Assembly (NCBI GenBank): GCA_000447185.1
Contig: KE647104.1
Span: 1 to 27,511, forward strand
Direction of reading: 5' to 3'
Length of the DNA stretch: 27,511 nt
Origin: Vairimorpha apis BRL 01
Lineage: Eukaryota; Microsporidia; Nosematidae
The notes beneath the pieces are model-generated. The model ran no database searches and was not told where the DNA came from. It was given only the letters and a program-made list of their open reading frames with translations. The translations under genes were made by a program, and so were the position numbers. This document shows positions 1-8,431 of the stretch, one piece after another. Numbering within the stretch: position 1 is the first letter of the stretch; each line of letters begins with the position of its first letter.

Positions 1-444
1 ATCCCTTAGGGGTGATGTCGCTATTTATGTTTATATTTTAATTTATCATTTAATATATTCGTTAATATAAAATAATAAATTAAATAAACAAAAGATAAAT
101 TAAATAATAAATCAAACGATAAATTAAATATATGTAGTGATATTGTATATCACACATTTCAAATTCAATATATAATTAAATTGATTTTTTATTAGATTGA
201 CAAAAGAACTATTGAAAAAAATTGATAACTAATTATTAATTTTTAAAATACTTAACTTTTCTATGTTTTAATTAAAATTTTTAAATCTCATTTTTAGTAA
301 TTTACAATCAATTATTAATTTATGATTTTTTTTAATTTTCAAATACGACATATTGACATATGAATCAATACCAGTCTTTAATGAATTATAATCTGTTGGA
401 TTAATTAAAGGAGTTAAAGTATATAATCTTTCAAAAAAAATTTC
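1..444. other. AT-rich region upstream of the aldo-keto reductase
   Basis: I see no gene here. The first ~25 bases, which include CCCTTAGGGG, are clearly richer in G+C than the rest and may be the edge of something outside the window. The remainder is AT-rich. A minus-strand open frame that starts inside the aldo-keto reductase is antisense to it and has no recognisable content. Confidence 0.6.
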
Positions 445-1349
445 ATGCAAAGTAAAACAATAAAATTGAATAATGGTCATAAAATGCCTAAGATTGGTCT
501 TGGTACATGGCAAATTGATGGAAAAGATATAGAAAGATGTGTTCGTGCAGCTATAAAGGCTGGGTATCGACATATTGATACGGCATATGCGTATGGTACA
601 GAAAAAGAATTGGGCAAAGTTTTAAATGAATTATTTGATGAAGGTGTAATCAAAAGGGAAGATATTTTTATAACATCAAAATTATGGAATTCTTTTCACA
701 ATAATCCAGAGTTAGGATTAAGAAACACATTAAACGATTTAAAACTTGATTATGTTGATTTATATTTAGTTCATTGGCCGGTAACATTTAAATCAAACAA
801 TGAAGGTATTTCTGAAAAAGATAAAGAAGGTCATGATAAAGTTGGTACCTATGATGTACTTGAAGTATGGAATAAAATGGAGTCACTTGTTTCTAAAAGT
901 ATGACACGTTCTATTGGTGTAGCTAATCATGGTAAAAAGAATTTAGAAAAATTACTTAAAAATGCTAAAATTAAACCAGCAATCAATCAGTTTGAAATAA
1001 ATCCTTATTTTACACAAACAGAACTTGTTGAATTTTGTCAATCAAATGAAATAGCAGTTTGCAGTTATGCTTCATTAGGTTCGACACAGCCAAATGATGT
1101 CAATTTACTCGAAGATCCTGTCTTAAAAAATATATCAAATAAACATAAAGAAAGTGTACCACAAATTATTTTAAGTTGGTTATTTGCAAAAATATTATGA
1201 CTATACCTAAAAGTACAAATGAAAAACATATAGAAACGAACATTGAATTGGTAGATCTTAATTTAAGTGATCTTACAAAGATATCTGAATTAAATCGAAA
1301 TTACAGATTCGTAGACATGCCAACATGGGGAGAAAATCGTTTTGATTAA
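445..1349 (+). CDS. Aldo-keto reductase (aldose-reductase type), one frameshift
   Basis: NADPH-dependent carbonyl/aldose reductase of the AKR superfamily, expected to be cytosolic. The N-terminus (KLNNGHKMPKIGLGTWQ) is the standard first strand, which supports the ATG at 445. The catalytic tetrad is complete: D45 and Y50 in HIDTAYAYG, K79 in TSKLWN and H110 in VHWP. The substrate-barrel segment INQFEINPYF is present. The frame stops at 1198-1200 after SWLFAKIL, but the +1 frame continues with IMTIPKSTNEKHI through RFVDMPTWG and stops at 1347-1349. The break is an A5 run (1188-1192) where six As would join the frames, giving about 301 residues, the usual family length. The lost part holds the IPKST loop that binds the NADPH 2'-phosphate, so the truncated form should be inactive. 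No CCC motif is seen near the start. It converges on RPS18. Confidence 0.9.
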
Positions 1350-1410
1350 ACTTTTCGTTTAAATTTTTTTTAAATTAAAACAAACATTTTATAGTTAAAA
1401 ATAAAACTTT

Positions 1411-1893
1411 TTATTTTCTTTTAAATATCATACCTGCTCTTATATGTCTACCATTAGATTTTGATCTTTGACCATGTACTTTTAAACCACAAGCAATTCT
1501 ACATAACCTAACATGTTTCATTTTCTTTCCTCTTTCTAACATCATTCTGTATTCTGCATCCATCTTAGTACTAACTAAGTGAACATCATTTCCATCAACT
1601 GGATTTCTTCTGTAATTATAGAAAGTAGAGGGTATTCCAACACTTTTTGGATCATTAATTGCTTTTTGAATTTTTTCAAGTTCATCATTATTTAAATCAC
1701 CAGCTCTTCTCAATAAATCAATTCCTGTTCTTTTACAAATAGCAGCAGACATTCTCTTTCCAATACCAGTAATTGCTGTTAAAGCATGTCCTATTCTTTT
1801 AGTACCATCAACATTGGTATTAAAAATACGAATAATATGTTGAAGTTCTTGTGGATCTTTATTATATTGTTGAAAGGTAGTTTCGTTATTCAT
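1411..1893 (-). CDS. RPS18: Small ribosomal subunit protein uS13 (RPS18)
   Basis: Cytosolic 40S head protein that contacts the P-site tRNA region and bridges to the large subunit. The 160-residue frame carries the eukaryotic uS13 pattern: an N-terminal strand ending in [15 protein letters not shown], the helix-two-turn-helix segment [19 protein letters not shown], the loop [15 protein letters not shown] and the basic tail [20 protein letters not shown], which matches the family's GLRVRGQ-type tail. Length is normal and the frame is intact. The start is fixed by TACCCC about 8-12 bases upstream on the coding strand (GGGG at 1899-1902 on the plus strand). It is divergent from the small basic protein at 2011, with which it shares a 117-bp intergenic region. 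Confidence 0.97.
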   Translation of the reverse strand: MNNETTFQQYNKDPQELQHIIRIFNTNVDGTKRIGHALTAITGIGKRMSAAICKRTGIDLLRRAGDLNNDELEKIQKAINDPKSVGIPSTFYNYRRNPVDGNDVHLVSTKMDAEYRMMLERGKKMKHVRLCRIACGLKVHGQRSKSNGRHIRAGMIFKRK

Positions 1894-2010
1894 TAAAAGG
1901 GGTAGACAATTTTAAAAAAAAATTCTCAAAAAATTATTAAAAACTTTACAACAAAAATTAAAATTTCAAATTTTGAAATTATTCATAAAATTTTTTTTTA
2001 AACCCTATAA
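1894..2010. promoter_or_regulatory. Compact bidirectional promoter with two CCC start motifs
   Basis: This 117-bp space separates the divergent starts of RPS18 (minus) and the small basic protein (plus). Each start has its own CCC-type motif: GGGG at 1899-1902 reads as CCCC towards RPS18, and CCC at 2003-2005 (AACCCTATAA) precedes the ATG at 2011. CCC/GGG-like motifs just upstream of the ATG are an established feature of several microsporidia; applying that here is inference from position. Confidence 0.6.
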
Positions 2011-2232
2011 ATGGCTTCAAAATTAAAAAAATCATGGAAAAATGATAAGAAAAAAAGTAAGACTGCTATATTTTCTTTAGAAAAACAAAAAGAAATAAGA
2101 AAAGAGAGATTAGAAAAGGCAAAATTGATAAGAGAAAAAATTAAAGGATTGAAAGAAAAAAGAAAACAATATTTTTTGGATAAAGAAAGACAAAAGGCTG
2201 ATAAAATTGAAGCCGATAAATTATTAAAATAA
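2011..2232 (+). CDS. Small lysine-rich coiled-coil protein (possibly CGR1-like)
   Basis: A 73-residue, very basic protein made of nearly uninterrupted charged helix: K/E/R heptad-like repeats from about residue 22 ([21 protein letters not shown]) to the C-terminus. The ATG follows AACCCTATAA directly, which supports expression. The arrangement of a short SW-K segment followed by a K/E-rich helix loosely resembles the C-terminal half of the yeast rRNA-processing protein Cgr1 (human CCDC86), but low-complexity charged helices match many proteins by chance. It could equally be another nucleolar or ribosome-assembly factor, or a lineage-specific protein. Its divergent pairing with RPS18 fits a ribosome-related role but does not prove it. 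Confidence 0.65.
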   Translation: MASKLKKSWKNDKKKSKTAIFSLEKQKEIRKERLEKAKLIREKIKGLKEKRKQYFLDKERQKADKIEADKLLK

Positions 2233-2239
2233 ATTTTTT

Positions 2240-3045
2240 TTATTTAATATACTGTATTATATCTTTTTGTAAAACTATTATGTTTTCATAAATTTCGTAA
2301 AGGACATCTTCTATTACTTCAAAAAAAATTAAATTTCCTTGATAATTTTCACAATATAAAACTTTTAAATTTAAATTTAGTAAAAATAAATTATTTTCTG
2401 AATCTAAACAAATGATGTGATTCTTCCAAAATTTTATTATTTTAGGATTATATTTTATTTCTGTGTAGATAAAATTCTCACCTCTAATAGTACAAATTGC
2501 AATCTTTTTAGAAAAATATGAAATTACAATTTTTTCATTTGAAACATCAAATGAAGTAATATTTTCAGACATATTTATTATTTCATCAATTTTAAAATTT
2601 TCTGTGTTTATATTTTTTATAACACAAATAGATCCATTTTCATATGATAACCATAAGTTATTATTGTAAAAAATAGATCTTACACAAATTCCTCGATTAA
2701 GCACGGGTATAGTCGATATAGAAGACGTAATAATATCTATATTTTTTTCAGATATAACATATATTTTATCATTATGATAAAAAATACAATCAAAATTATT
2801 TTTTTCACATATTTTCCTTATATTATCGTTAAAAATTTCATAAATGCAATTTTCAGTATAATATACAATTTTTCCATTTTCAAAAAACCCTCCTAAACAA
2901 TTACCAATTGCTGATATTTGTTTAATATTATTATCTTGTGTTTTATTATTTTGAATAATAATTTTTTTATTAGAAAAAAAATTAAATAATCATTTACATT
3001 TGATTTTATTATATTATTAATTCTACAATTAAAATTTAAAATCAT
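2240..3045 (-). CDS. Beta-propeller-like (WD40-like) hypothetical protein, one frameshift
   Basis: I do not recognise the specific protein. It has a repeated pattern of short beta-strands and turns (for example NNNLWLSYENGSICVIKN, NEKIVISYFSKKIAICTI, KNHIICLDSENNLFLLNL), as in degenerate WD40 or related propellers. The long frame is open from 2240 to 2989 with no in-frame ATG. An ATG at 3043-3045, immediately after GACCCTTA, opens a frame that joins the long one if the A-run at 2974-2981 had nine As instead of eight. The repaired length is about 268 residues. The CCC-linked ATG, the lack of any other ATG and the fit across the run make this start more credible than the internal GTG at 2704. 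It ends 8 bases from the convergent gene at 2011-2232. Confidence 0.7.
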
Positions 3046-3999
3046 TAAGGGTCTATCTAATAGTTTACAAAAATCTACTTTTCTATACTTTTTGTTTTAA
3101 TTTTATAAAATTTTACATGAATGATAATTTTTATCAATAGACGAATTTTTTTGTATTGATATATAAATATCATGATAAATTACTTACAAGGAATTTTATT
3201 TGTATTTTTTAATATCTAAATATATATGTTCATAGAATTATCTTATATTCAAATTTATTATATATTAATTCAAAATTATATGCTAATGTTGTTTTTATAA
3301 TTTTCAATATATATTTTATATATTTTTTAAATAAAACAAATAACTATTAATGTACAATAGATTATATTATATATAATGTTTTGAATAATTAATTTCTAAA
3401 AAAAATATTTTATTGTGTATATTTTCTTTAATTATACTTTTATTAATTTCGATTTGATTTAAAAAAAGTCGTTAATTTTACTCTCATTTTGAATCATTAA
3501 ATTGATTTTTATTTGTTTATTCAAATAATTATTAATTCTACCTTTTCAAATAATTTATAATATGAAACTCGAAATAAAATTGTTCAAAAAAAATTAAAAT
3601 TTTATTTTAAATTTTAATCCTCATTTTTGAACATATAATAATTTTAAAAAATTTAAATTTTCTTTAAAACGAAATAAACTAATAAATATTTAATAATCTT
3701 TAAACAATTAAAATTAAACATTTAATATGTCTAAATTATGTAATATAACAACATTTTCTTAAAAATAATTTATAGTTTCTGTTATTGTAAATATAATAAA
3801 TTATAAAAATTTGGACTTTTTTATAATAACAAGATTTTTTTTAATATAGTTAAAATAAAACATTAATATTTCAAATTTTTGTGATTTTTTTATCTTTTAT
3901 TTAGAAACATTTTTTGTTTTAGAGGTAAGCTAATGGATTTAAAAAATATTACAATTATATTTTTCTAAAACTATTTATTTATGAAGCCAAAGTTTTCTT
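3046..3999. other. AT-rich intergenic region
   Basis: No gene, RNA or repeat recognised. The only functional signal is GGG at 3049-3051, the CCC start motif of the minus-strand gene ending at 3045. The rest is near-random A/T sequence with runs. Confidence 0.6.
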
Positions 4000-4703
4000 T
4001 TAGTCTTTTGTTTTTGTACCTGCGTTGTGAGAGCTAATTCTTTTTAGTATACTAGTCACGTCCTCGATTGCGCTTCCACCTTCTCTTAAACCTTGCCTAT
4101 ATTCCAATGATATGCTTTCAAGTGTTTTTTTATTACCCTGGACTGAATGTATGCTTCGATTCTGTTGTCTATATAGAGCTCTCTCCTATACTTGCTGTGG
4201 TATTTTGTAACAACCTGTCCCAAGTCATGACGTATGGGATTACATTGACCTTACATTTGTGTATTAACCCTAACTCTCTTGCCATAAACCATATTTTCTT
4301 GATTTTTCTAATTCTACTGTTTGTAGGTTTTCGCATTTTGTAATTCCTACTTCTACAAGAGTAATAATATTTTCCTGCTTGTCAAATATGAAAATATCTG
4401 GTTTGTTTGCATCAATTTTAACTGCTGTAGTAATTCTTGTATCTACAATAACCACTCTTTTATTTCTTAATATTTCTTGTATTGAGTGGTTTCTTATTTT
4501 CTTAAAACCATATTTAAGAGTTAGTTTGGCTAAGATACATCTTACCACTTCATTATGTCTTCTAGTGTAGTCGAATGAGAGCATTCTCTCGCATCTTATT
4601 GCTAAGTGTTCCACTGTCTTTCTTTTTTGGTTGCAATGAGGACATTAGCGTTTTCCCCAAAAAATACATTTCTATCTTGTACGAAACATAGTGCTGTATT
4701 TTT
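4000..4703 (-). mobile_element. Decayed 3' end of a non-LTR retrotransposon (R2-like, restriction-like endonuclease)
   Basis: Remnant of the C-terminus of a retrotransposon polyprotein, visibly richer in G+C than its surroundings. Reading the minus strand in order: a segment with ALCFVQDRN, a zinc finger (CPHC followed by EHLAIRCERM, spaced as CCHC), then a DYTRRHNEVVRC segment and a nuclease-like core with KPDIF and LVEVG (PD-(D/E)xK-like, typical of restriction-like-endonuclease LINEs such as R2). After that come RELGLIHKCK, PYVMTWD, TKYHSKY, RIEAYIQS and KKTLESISLEYR, ending at a TAA at 4000-4002. At least three single-base frame breaks (near 4645, 4285 and 4205), each repaired by adding one base, and no reverse transcriptase domain mark it as a dead 5'-truncated copy. 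The family assignment rests on motif recall. Confidence 0.8.
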
Positions 4704-5332
4704 CTAAATATATCTATTTAAAAGAGAAAAAATTTATGAGGTATTAATTTTTTAATATATTTTTAAATTAACTTATTTTACAATAAAATAAAAATATATT
4801 GTGTATAAAAAATCATTTTCGATAAGTTAATTTTATTTTTTTTAATATATTAATTTTATATATGATATTTATACTTTTTCATCAAGGTTATATGATAAGT
4901 ATATTTTGCATTAAGCGAATATCAAAAAAGAATCGAAGTATAAATTTTTTAAAAAAGAAATTTCTTTTTTATTTGAATATTTATATAAAATCATATAAAT
5001 GTTTAATTAATCAAATAATAAATTACATATATTAAAATATTATTTAATAATCACTTTCAAAAATATTCTAATAAATAATTTTTAGTTTTTACATATATAT
5101 CAAAATTTTAAGATTACTAAAAAAAATAAGATTTTATAACATATAAAATTCAATTTTTTTACAATCATATTAATGGAAATATTTTTATTAAATTTTTCTA
5201 TATTTTATCAAAATTAAATAATTTGCATATAAGCAAAAACTTAAAAATATAAATTTGCATTAGAATCATATAATATTTACAATATCCAAGTTATATAAAT
5301 AATTCAAAAATATATAATCTTATCAAGCTCCA
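4704..5332. other. AT-rich intergenic region
   Basis: No coding frame or RNA gene recognised between the retroelement remnant and the Myb-like gene. A short imperfect inversion (TTAAGCGAAT and ATTCGAAG-like sequence around 4912-4945) is visible but has no clear meaning. Confidence 0.5.
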
Positions 5333-6100
5333 TTATAAAAAAATATTTTCAGTAAATTTATCTTTTATTCGTTTCCATCTTCGTTTACACTGATGATAAT
5401 TTCTAAATATCATTTGCTCAGATATTATAGACCATTTTTCACCATGAATATCTACAAGTGATTTTAATTTATTATCTTCTTTTTCATCCCATTTTCCTTT
5501 CTTTTTATTTTTTTTAACTGTCTCATCCATCTTTCTCTACATTGTGATTCATTTCTGTTTTTAACAAATTGTGCTATTGTTGACCATCTTTTGTTTCCGT
5601 AAATTTCAATGGCATCTTTTAATAATTTATCTTCTAATACACCCCATTTTCCCTTTACAACATCACCTTCAATTTTTTTGTATCTTTGCAAGCACTGAAC
5701 ATTTGATTTTTTTTCAAAAAATGTGCTAATTATTTTCCAGTTTCCAAGTCCATATATTTTTACTAAATTTAGTAATAAATTATCTTCTTTTTTAGTCCAC
5801 ATTTCTTTGATCTTATTTATTTGTTTGTAAAAAGTTTTTATACAATCAATTGGGTGTTTTCCAATCTCAAATCCTATTTCTAACCATGTTTTTCTTTTTG
5901 TATTAAATCAATAATTGATCCTTTTATGTTTTTATTATTTTTCTTAAAAAACTTATTTAGAAAATTATGATAATTTTCATATAAACTACTTGTTGAAATA
6001 CTTGAGTTTTTAATCCAAAAATCATCATATGGATTTTTTGCTATTTCTAATGGAATATCCATGTTGCAATCATAATTTTTTTCGTTTTAAAATGAGACAT
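5333..6100 (-). CDS. Myb-repeat transcription factor, SNAPC4-like, with frameshifts
   Basis: Nuclear DNA-binding protein with tandem SANT/Myb repeats. The first full repeat runs from WTKKEDNLLLNLVKIYG to VQCLQRYKK, the second from KWGVLEDKLLKDAIEIYG to SQCRERWMR and the third from KWDEKEDNKLKSLVDIHG to QCKRRWKRIK. A partial repeat precedes them (TWLEIGFEIGKHPID). The half repeat plus the QCLQ-type motif resembles SNAPC4, the Myb subunit of the snRNA-gene activating complex; other R2R3-type factors are possible. Three pieces must be joined: one A is missing at the T8 run 5508-5515, and one at either T5 run (5889-5893 or 5895-5899). A third missing base at T7 (6076-6082) would extend the protein to the ATG at 6098-6100, which has the CCC motif (GGG at 6107-6109 on the plus strand). 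Otherwise it starts at the ATG at 6060-6062. Repaired length is about 243-256 residues. Confidence 0.8.
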
Positions 6101-6158
6101 AAATACGGGTATGTTTGACATTTGGGTAAAATTAATCTAGATAAAAATACCCATATTA
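6101..6158. promoter_or_regulatory. Divergent promoter with opposed CCC motifs
   Basis: A 58-bp space between the Myb-like gene (minus) and RCL1 (plus). CATACCC in minus orientation lies 6-8 bases before the Myb ATG at 6100, and ATACCC (CCC at 6150-6152) precedes the RCL1 ATG at 6159. A further GGG occurs at 6124-6126. The mirrored motifs support both start assignments. Confidence 0.55.
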
Positions 6159-7163
6159 ATGATTTTTAATAGTGATATTCATTTCAAATATATAATTATT
6201 CTATCAATGTTGTTTCAAAAAAATTGTACAATAAAAAATTGTAGTAATATAAACTTTTTATCATCTTTTTTAAGATTAATTTGCAAGATATCGAAAAATT
6301 CTAAATTCATAATTAAAAATAATACTATTGAATTTTTTCCTGGTAAACTAATTGGAGGAACATATAATTTCAAGTGTAAATATGAAATATTTGAATATAT
6401 AGAACCTATACTTGTTTTGGTACCATTTTCAGATTCTACTACAATAATAAATTTCACAGGTATAACTGACAAATTAAATTGTATTGATATAATAAAAATA
6501 GCTTTTTTTAAAATGTTAGAAATATTCAAAATATATGATCTAAGTCTTTTAATAAAAAAACGAGGTTTTTATCCTGATGGTGAAGGAGAAGTAACATTTA
6601 GTTGTGGTGTAATTAGAGAAATTAAAAGTATTAATTTAATTAATAACGATCAACTAGAAAAAATAAAAGGACTGTTGATTAGTGCAAGAGTAAATACTTC
6701 ATATGTTCATGAACTATCAGATAAGCTTAAATTTATATTAAATGATTTTAAAGTTCACACAACTCATAATGTTTACAATCGTAATGACTCTGGACCATCT
6801 CCTGGATATCAATGTACTTTATTTTCTGAATGTAAAACAGGAATATTTTATAATACTGAAGATGGAAATACTAATTTACCAGAAATTACAGCAAAAAATG
6901 GAGCAAAAAAATTCTTAATGTCAATAAATAAAGGAGGATGTTTTGATTTTAAAATGACAAATACAATATTAATTTTGATGGCACTATCATCATCAGATAT
7001 TAGTAAAATAAAAATCGCAAAGTTAAATTATTCCAACAAAGAATTACTAAAAATAATAAAAAATTTTACAAATTTCCAATACAAAATTGTAAAAAATAAA
7101 AGTGAATATATTTTTGTATGCTCTGGTATTGGTTACGTTAATATAAATATTAAATTGAATTAA
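6159..7163 (+). CDS. RCL1: RNA 3'-terminal phosphate cyclase-like protein Rcl1
   Basis: Nucleolar protein of the RNA-cyclase fold that acts in early 18S rRNA processing, with Bms1 as its known partner in yeast. The 334-residue frame follows the Rcl1 family throughout: SFLRLICKISKNS near residue 35, FFPGKLIGGT near 60, the insert region beginning KKRGFYPDGEGEVTFSC (family RRGMPPGGGGEV..C) near 132-149, VYNRNDSGPSPGYQ (family GVNSGKSPGF) near 208, GGCFD near 256 and a C-terminal CSGIGYVNINIKL (family CVGIGFSNL). Length is close to the fungal and human proteins, so it is little reduced. The start is fixed by the adjacent ATACCCATATTA. The frame is intact. Its stop lies 3 bp from the convergent epimerase. 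Confidence 0.93.
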   Translation: MIFNSDIHFKYIIILSMLFQKNCTIKNCSNINFLSSFLRLICKISKNSKFIIKNNTIEFFPGKLIGGTYNFKCKYEIFEYIEPILVLVPFSDSTTIINFTGITDKLNCIDIIKIAFFKMLEIFKIYDLSLLIKKRGFYPDGEGEVTFSCGVIREIKSINLINNDQLEKIKGLLISARVNTSYVHELSDKLKFILNDFKVHTTHNVYNRNDSGPSPGYQCTLFSECKTGIFYNTEDGNTNLPEITAKNGAKKFLMSINKGGCFDFKMTNTILILMALSSSDISKIKIAKLNYSNKELLKIIKNFTNFQYKIVKNKSEYIFVCSGIGYVNINIKLN

Positions 7164-7166
7164 TAT

Positions 7167-7781
7167 TTATTTTTTAATGATTTTATATAAATTTTTTAAA
7201 AAGTCTTTTTTGTTTTCAGACCTAAAATATGCAGAACCAACTACAAAATAGTCAAACTGTTTGACTTTTTTTATAGTATCTAAATTTATGCCGCCATCAA
7301 TTCCTATTTTTATGTTATATTTTTGCAATAAAGATATTTTATCTAAAGCTTTTTCTATAAATTTTTGTGATCCGAAACCAGGATAAACAGTCATAATTAA
7401 AATTCGATAAATTAATTCGAATGGTAGTTTAACATTTATAGTGTCCGGATTTAAAGCAACACATATTTTTACATTTTTATAATTTAAAAAAGTTATAATC
7501 TCATGAAAATTGGGTATTTCATAGTGAATTGTAACAGTTTCAACTTTTTCTAAGTTTATAGAATCTAATATCAATCGTGGATCTTTAATCATTAAATGTA
7601 TATCAAACTTAAAATCCCATTCTAATATTTTGTTTATAAATGTAGGACCAAAGCTTATGTTTGGAACGAAAGAAGTATCTAAAACGTCAATATGAATATG
7701 TGTTATTTTATTATTTTTTAATTCATTTAAAACATTTTTTAAATTAAACAAATCTGCATCTAATATACTAATACTTATCAT
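7167..7781 (-). CDS. RPE1: Ribulose-phosphate 3-epimerase
   Basis: Cytosolic pentose-phosphate enzyme interconverting ribulose 5-phosphate and xylulose 5-phosphate on a TIM barrel. All expected active-site positions are visible: the start SISILDADLFNL, metal/catalytic H30 and D32 in HIDVLDTSFVPNISFGP, H62 in DIHLM, MTVYPGFGSQKF near 130-141, D162 in GIDGGI, and a phosphate-binding GSAYF near 182. The family DGHFVPN is DTSFVPN here, a small deviation. At 204 residues it is slightly short but complete. No CCC motif precedes the ATG (AATTTTTTAAATG). It converges on RCL1 with 3 bp between stop codons, so the 3' UTRs must overlap. Confidence 0.95.
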   Translation of the reverse strand: MISISILDADLFNLKNVLNELKNNKITHIHIDVLDTSFVPNISFGPTFINKILEWDFKFDIHLMIKDPRLILDSINLEKVETVTIHYEIPNFHEIITFLNYKNVKICVALNPDTINVKLPFELIYRILIMTVYPGFGSQKFIEKALDKISLLQKYNIKIGIDGGINLDTIKKVKQFDYFVVGSAYFRSENKKDFLKNLYKIIKK

Positions 7782-8084
7782 TTAAAAAATTAACGTTTTA
7801 TTTTTTAAATAAAATATCATTAATTTTTTTATTTAAAAATAACCAATAATATATCATTCGTTATCAGTTCAAAAAAAATTGAATTTAAAAATAATTTTTA
7901 TTTTAACTAAGCCTAAGCCTAAGCCTAATATTACTTAAAAAATTATATTATAAATATATATGTGAAACATTATATCAAATAACTTTAGTTTCTATATATT
8001 TATTAACACAGTTTTATTTTTAATTTGCTTAGTTCTTTTTAAAAAATATTTTAAATAATTAATATAAAACTATTAAATGTTTTT
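7782..8084. other. AT-rich spacer with an interstitial TTAGGC tract
   Basis: About 300 bp with no gene between the epimerase start and the LTR-like island. Its one distinctive element is the hexamer repeat listed separately at 7907-7928. Confidence 0.5.
7907..7928. repeat. Short (CTAAGC/TTAGGC)n tandem repeat
   Basis: Three full copies and a partial fourth of CTAAGC in 22 bases. On the other strand the unit is TTAGGC, a telomere-type sequence (it is the nematode telomeric unit). It stands out in the A/T background. It may be a relic interstitial telomeric tract or simple-sequence chance. Confidence 0.8.
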
Positions 8085-8431
8085 TGTCAGTAGATGAACC
8101 TACTCCTACAATACGGATTCCTATATCCACTAACTGAATAAGTGATTATTCTGGTTTATTTATTATTCCCGCCCTTTTATATCTTTAATCTATTTGATAT
8201 CTGACAGGTCGGATTACATTTAATTTATAATAAATAAGAAGAGGTTACTTATGTTTATTTTACATTTTATATTTTTTATTTTATATTATTTGATAGATCT
8301 GACTTCTGTAATTTATGTAAAACTATATAAACAAAATAACCCTTCATTATATTATGGGTTCAGAAAATGACTTAAATAAAACTACTTTATCTACTCCGTC
8401 TTCTATTTCAGATCAGACTTTACATCTGACA
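8085..8431 (+). mobile_element. Candidate solo LTR
   Basis: A 347-bp island of more complex sequence in an A/T desert. It begins TGTCAG and ends CTGACA, a perfect 6-bp inverted terminal pair extended imperfectly (TGTCAGTAGATG versus CATCTGACA). A TATA-like CTATATAAAC lies about 105 bp before the right end, as in the U3 part of yeast-type LTRs. No open frame spans it. I see no convincing target-site duplication and no primer-binding site next to it, so a MITE or a decayed element is also possible. Several CTGAC/GTCAG words recur inside it (around 8197, 8300 and 8413). Confidence 0.45.

Noticed and set aside
268..573. Minus-strand open frame of about 100 codons at the start of the aldo-keto reductase
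   Set aside because: Antisense to a well-conserved gene; no recognisable protein features.
4068..4570. Two plus-strand hydrophobic open frames at 4068-4343 and 4379-4570
   Set aside because: They are antisense readings of the retrotransposon remnant, whose minus-strand motifs are clear.
6215..6529. Minus-strand frame inside RCL1
   Set aside because: Antisense shadow of an intact conserved gene.
8085..8431. tRNA or structured RNA gene in the G+C-richer island
   Set aside because: No tRNA arms or TTCRA loop in proper spacing; terminal inverted repeats fit a mobile element better.
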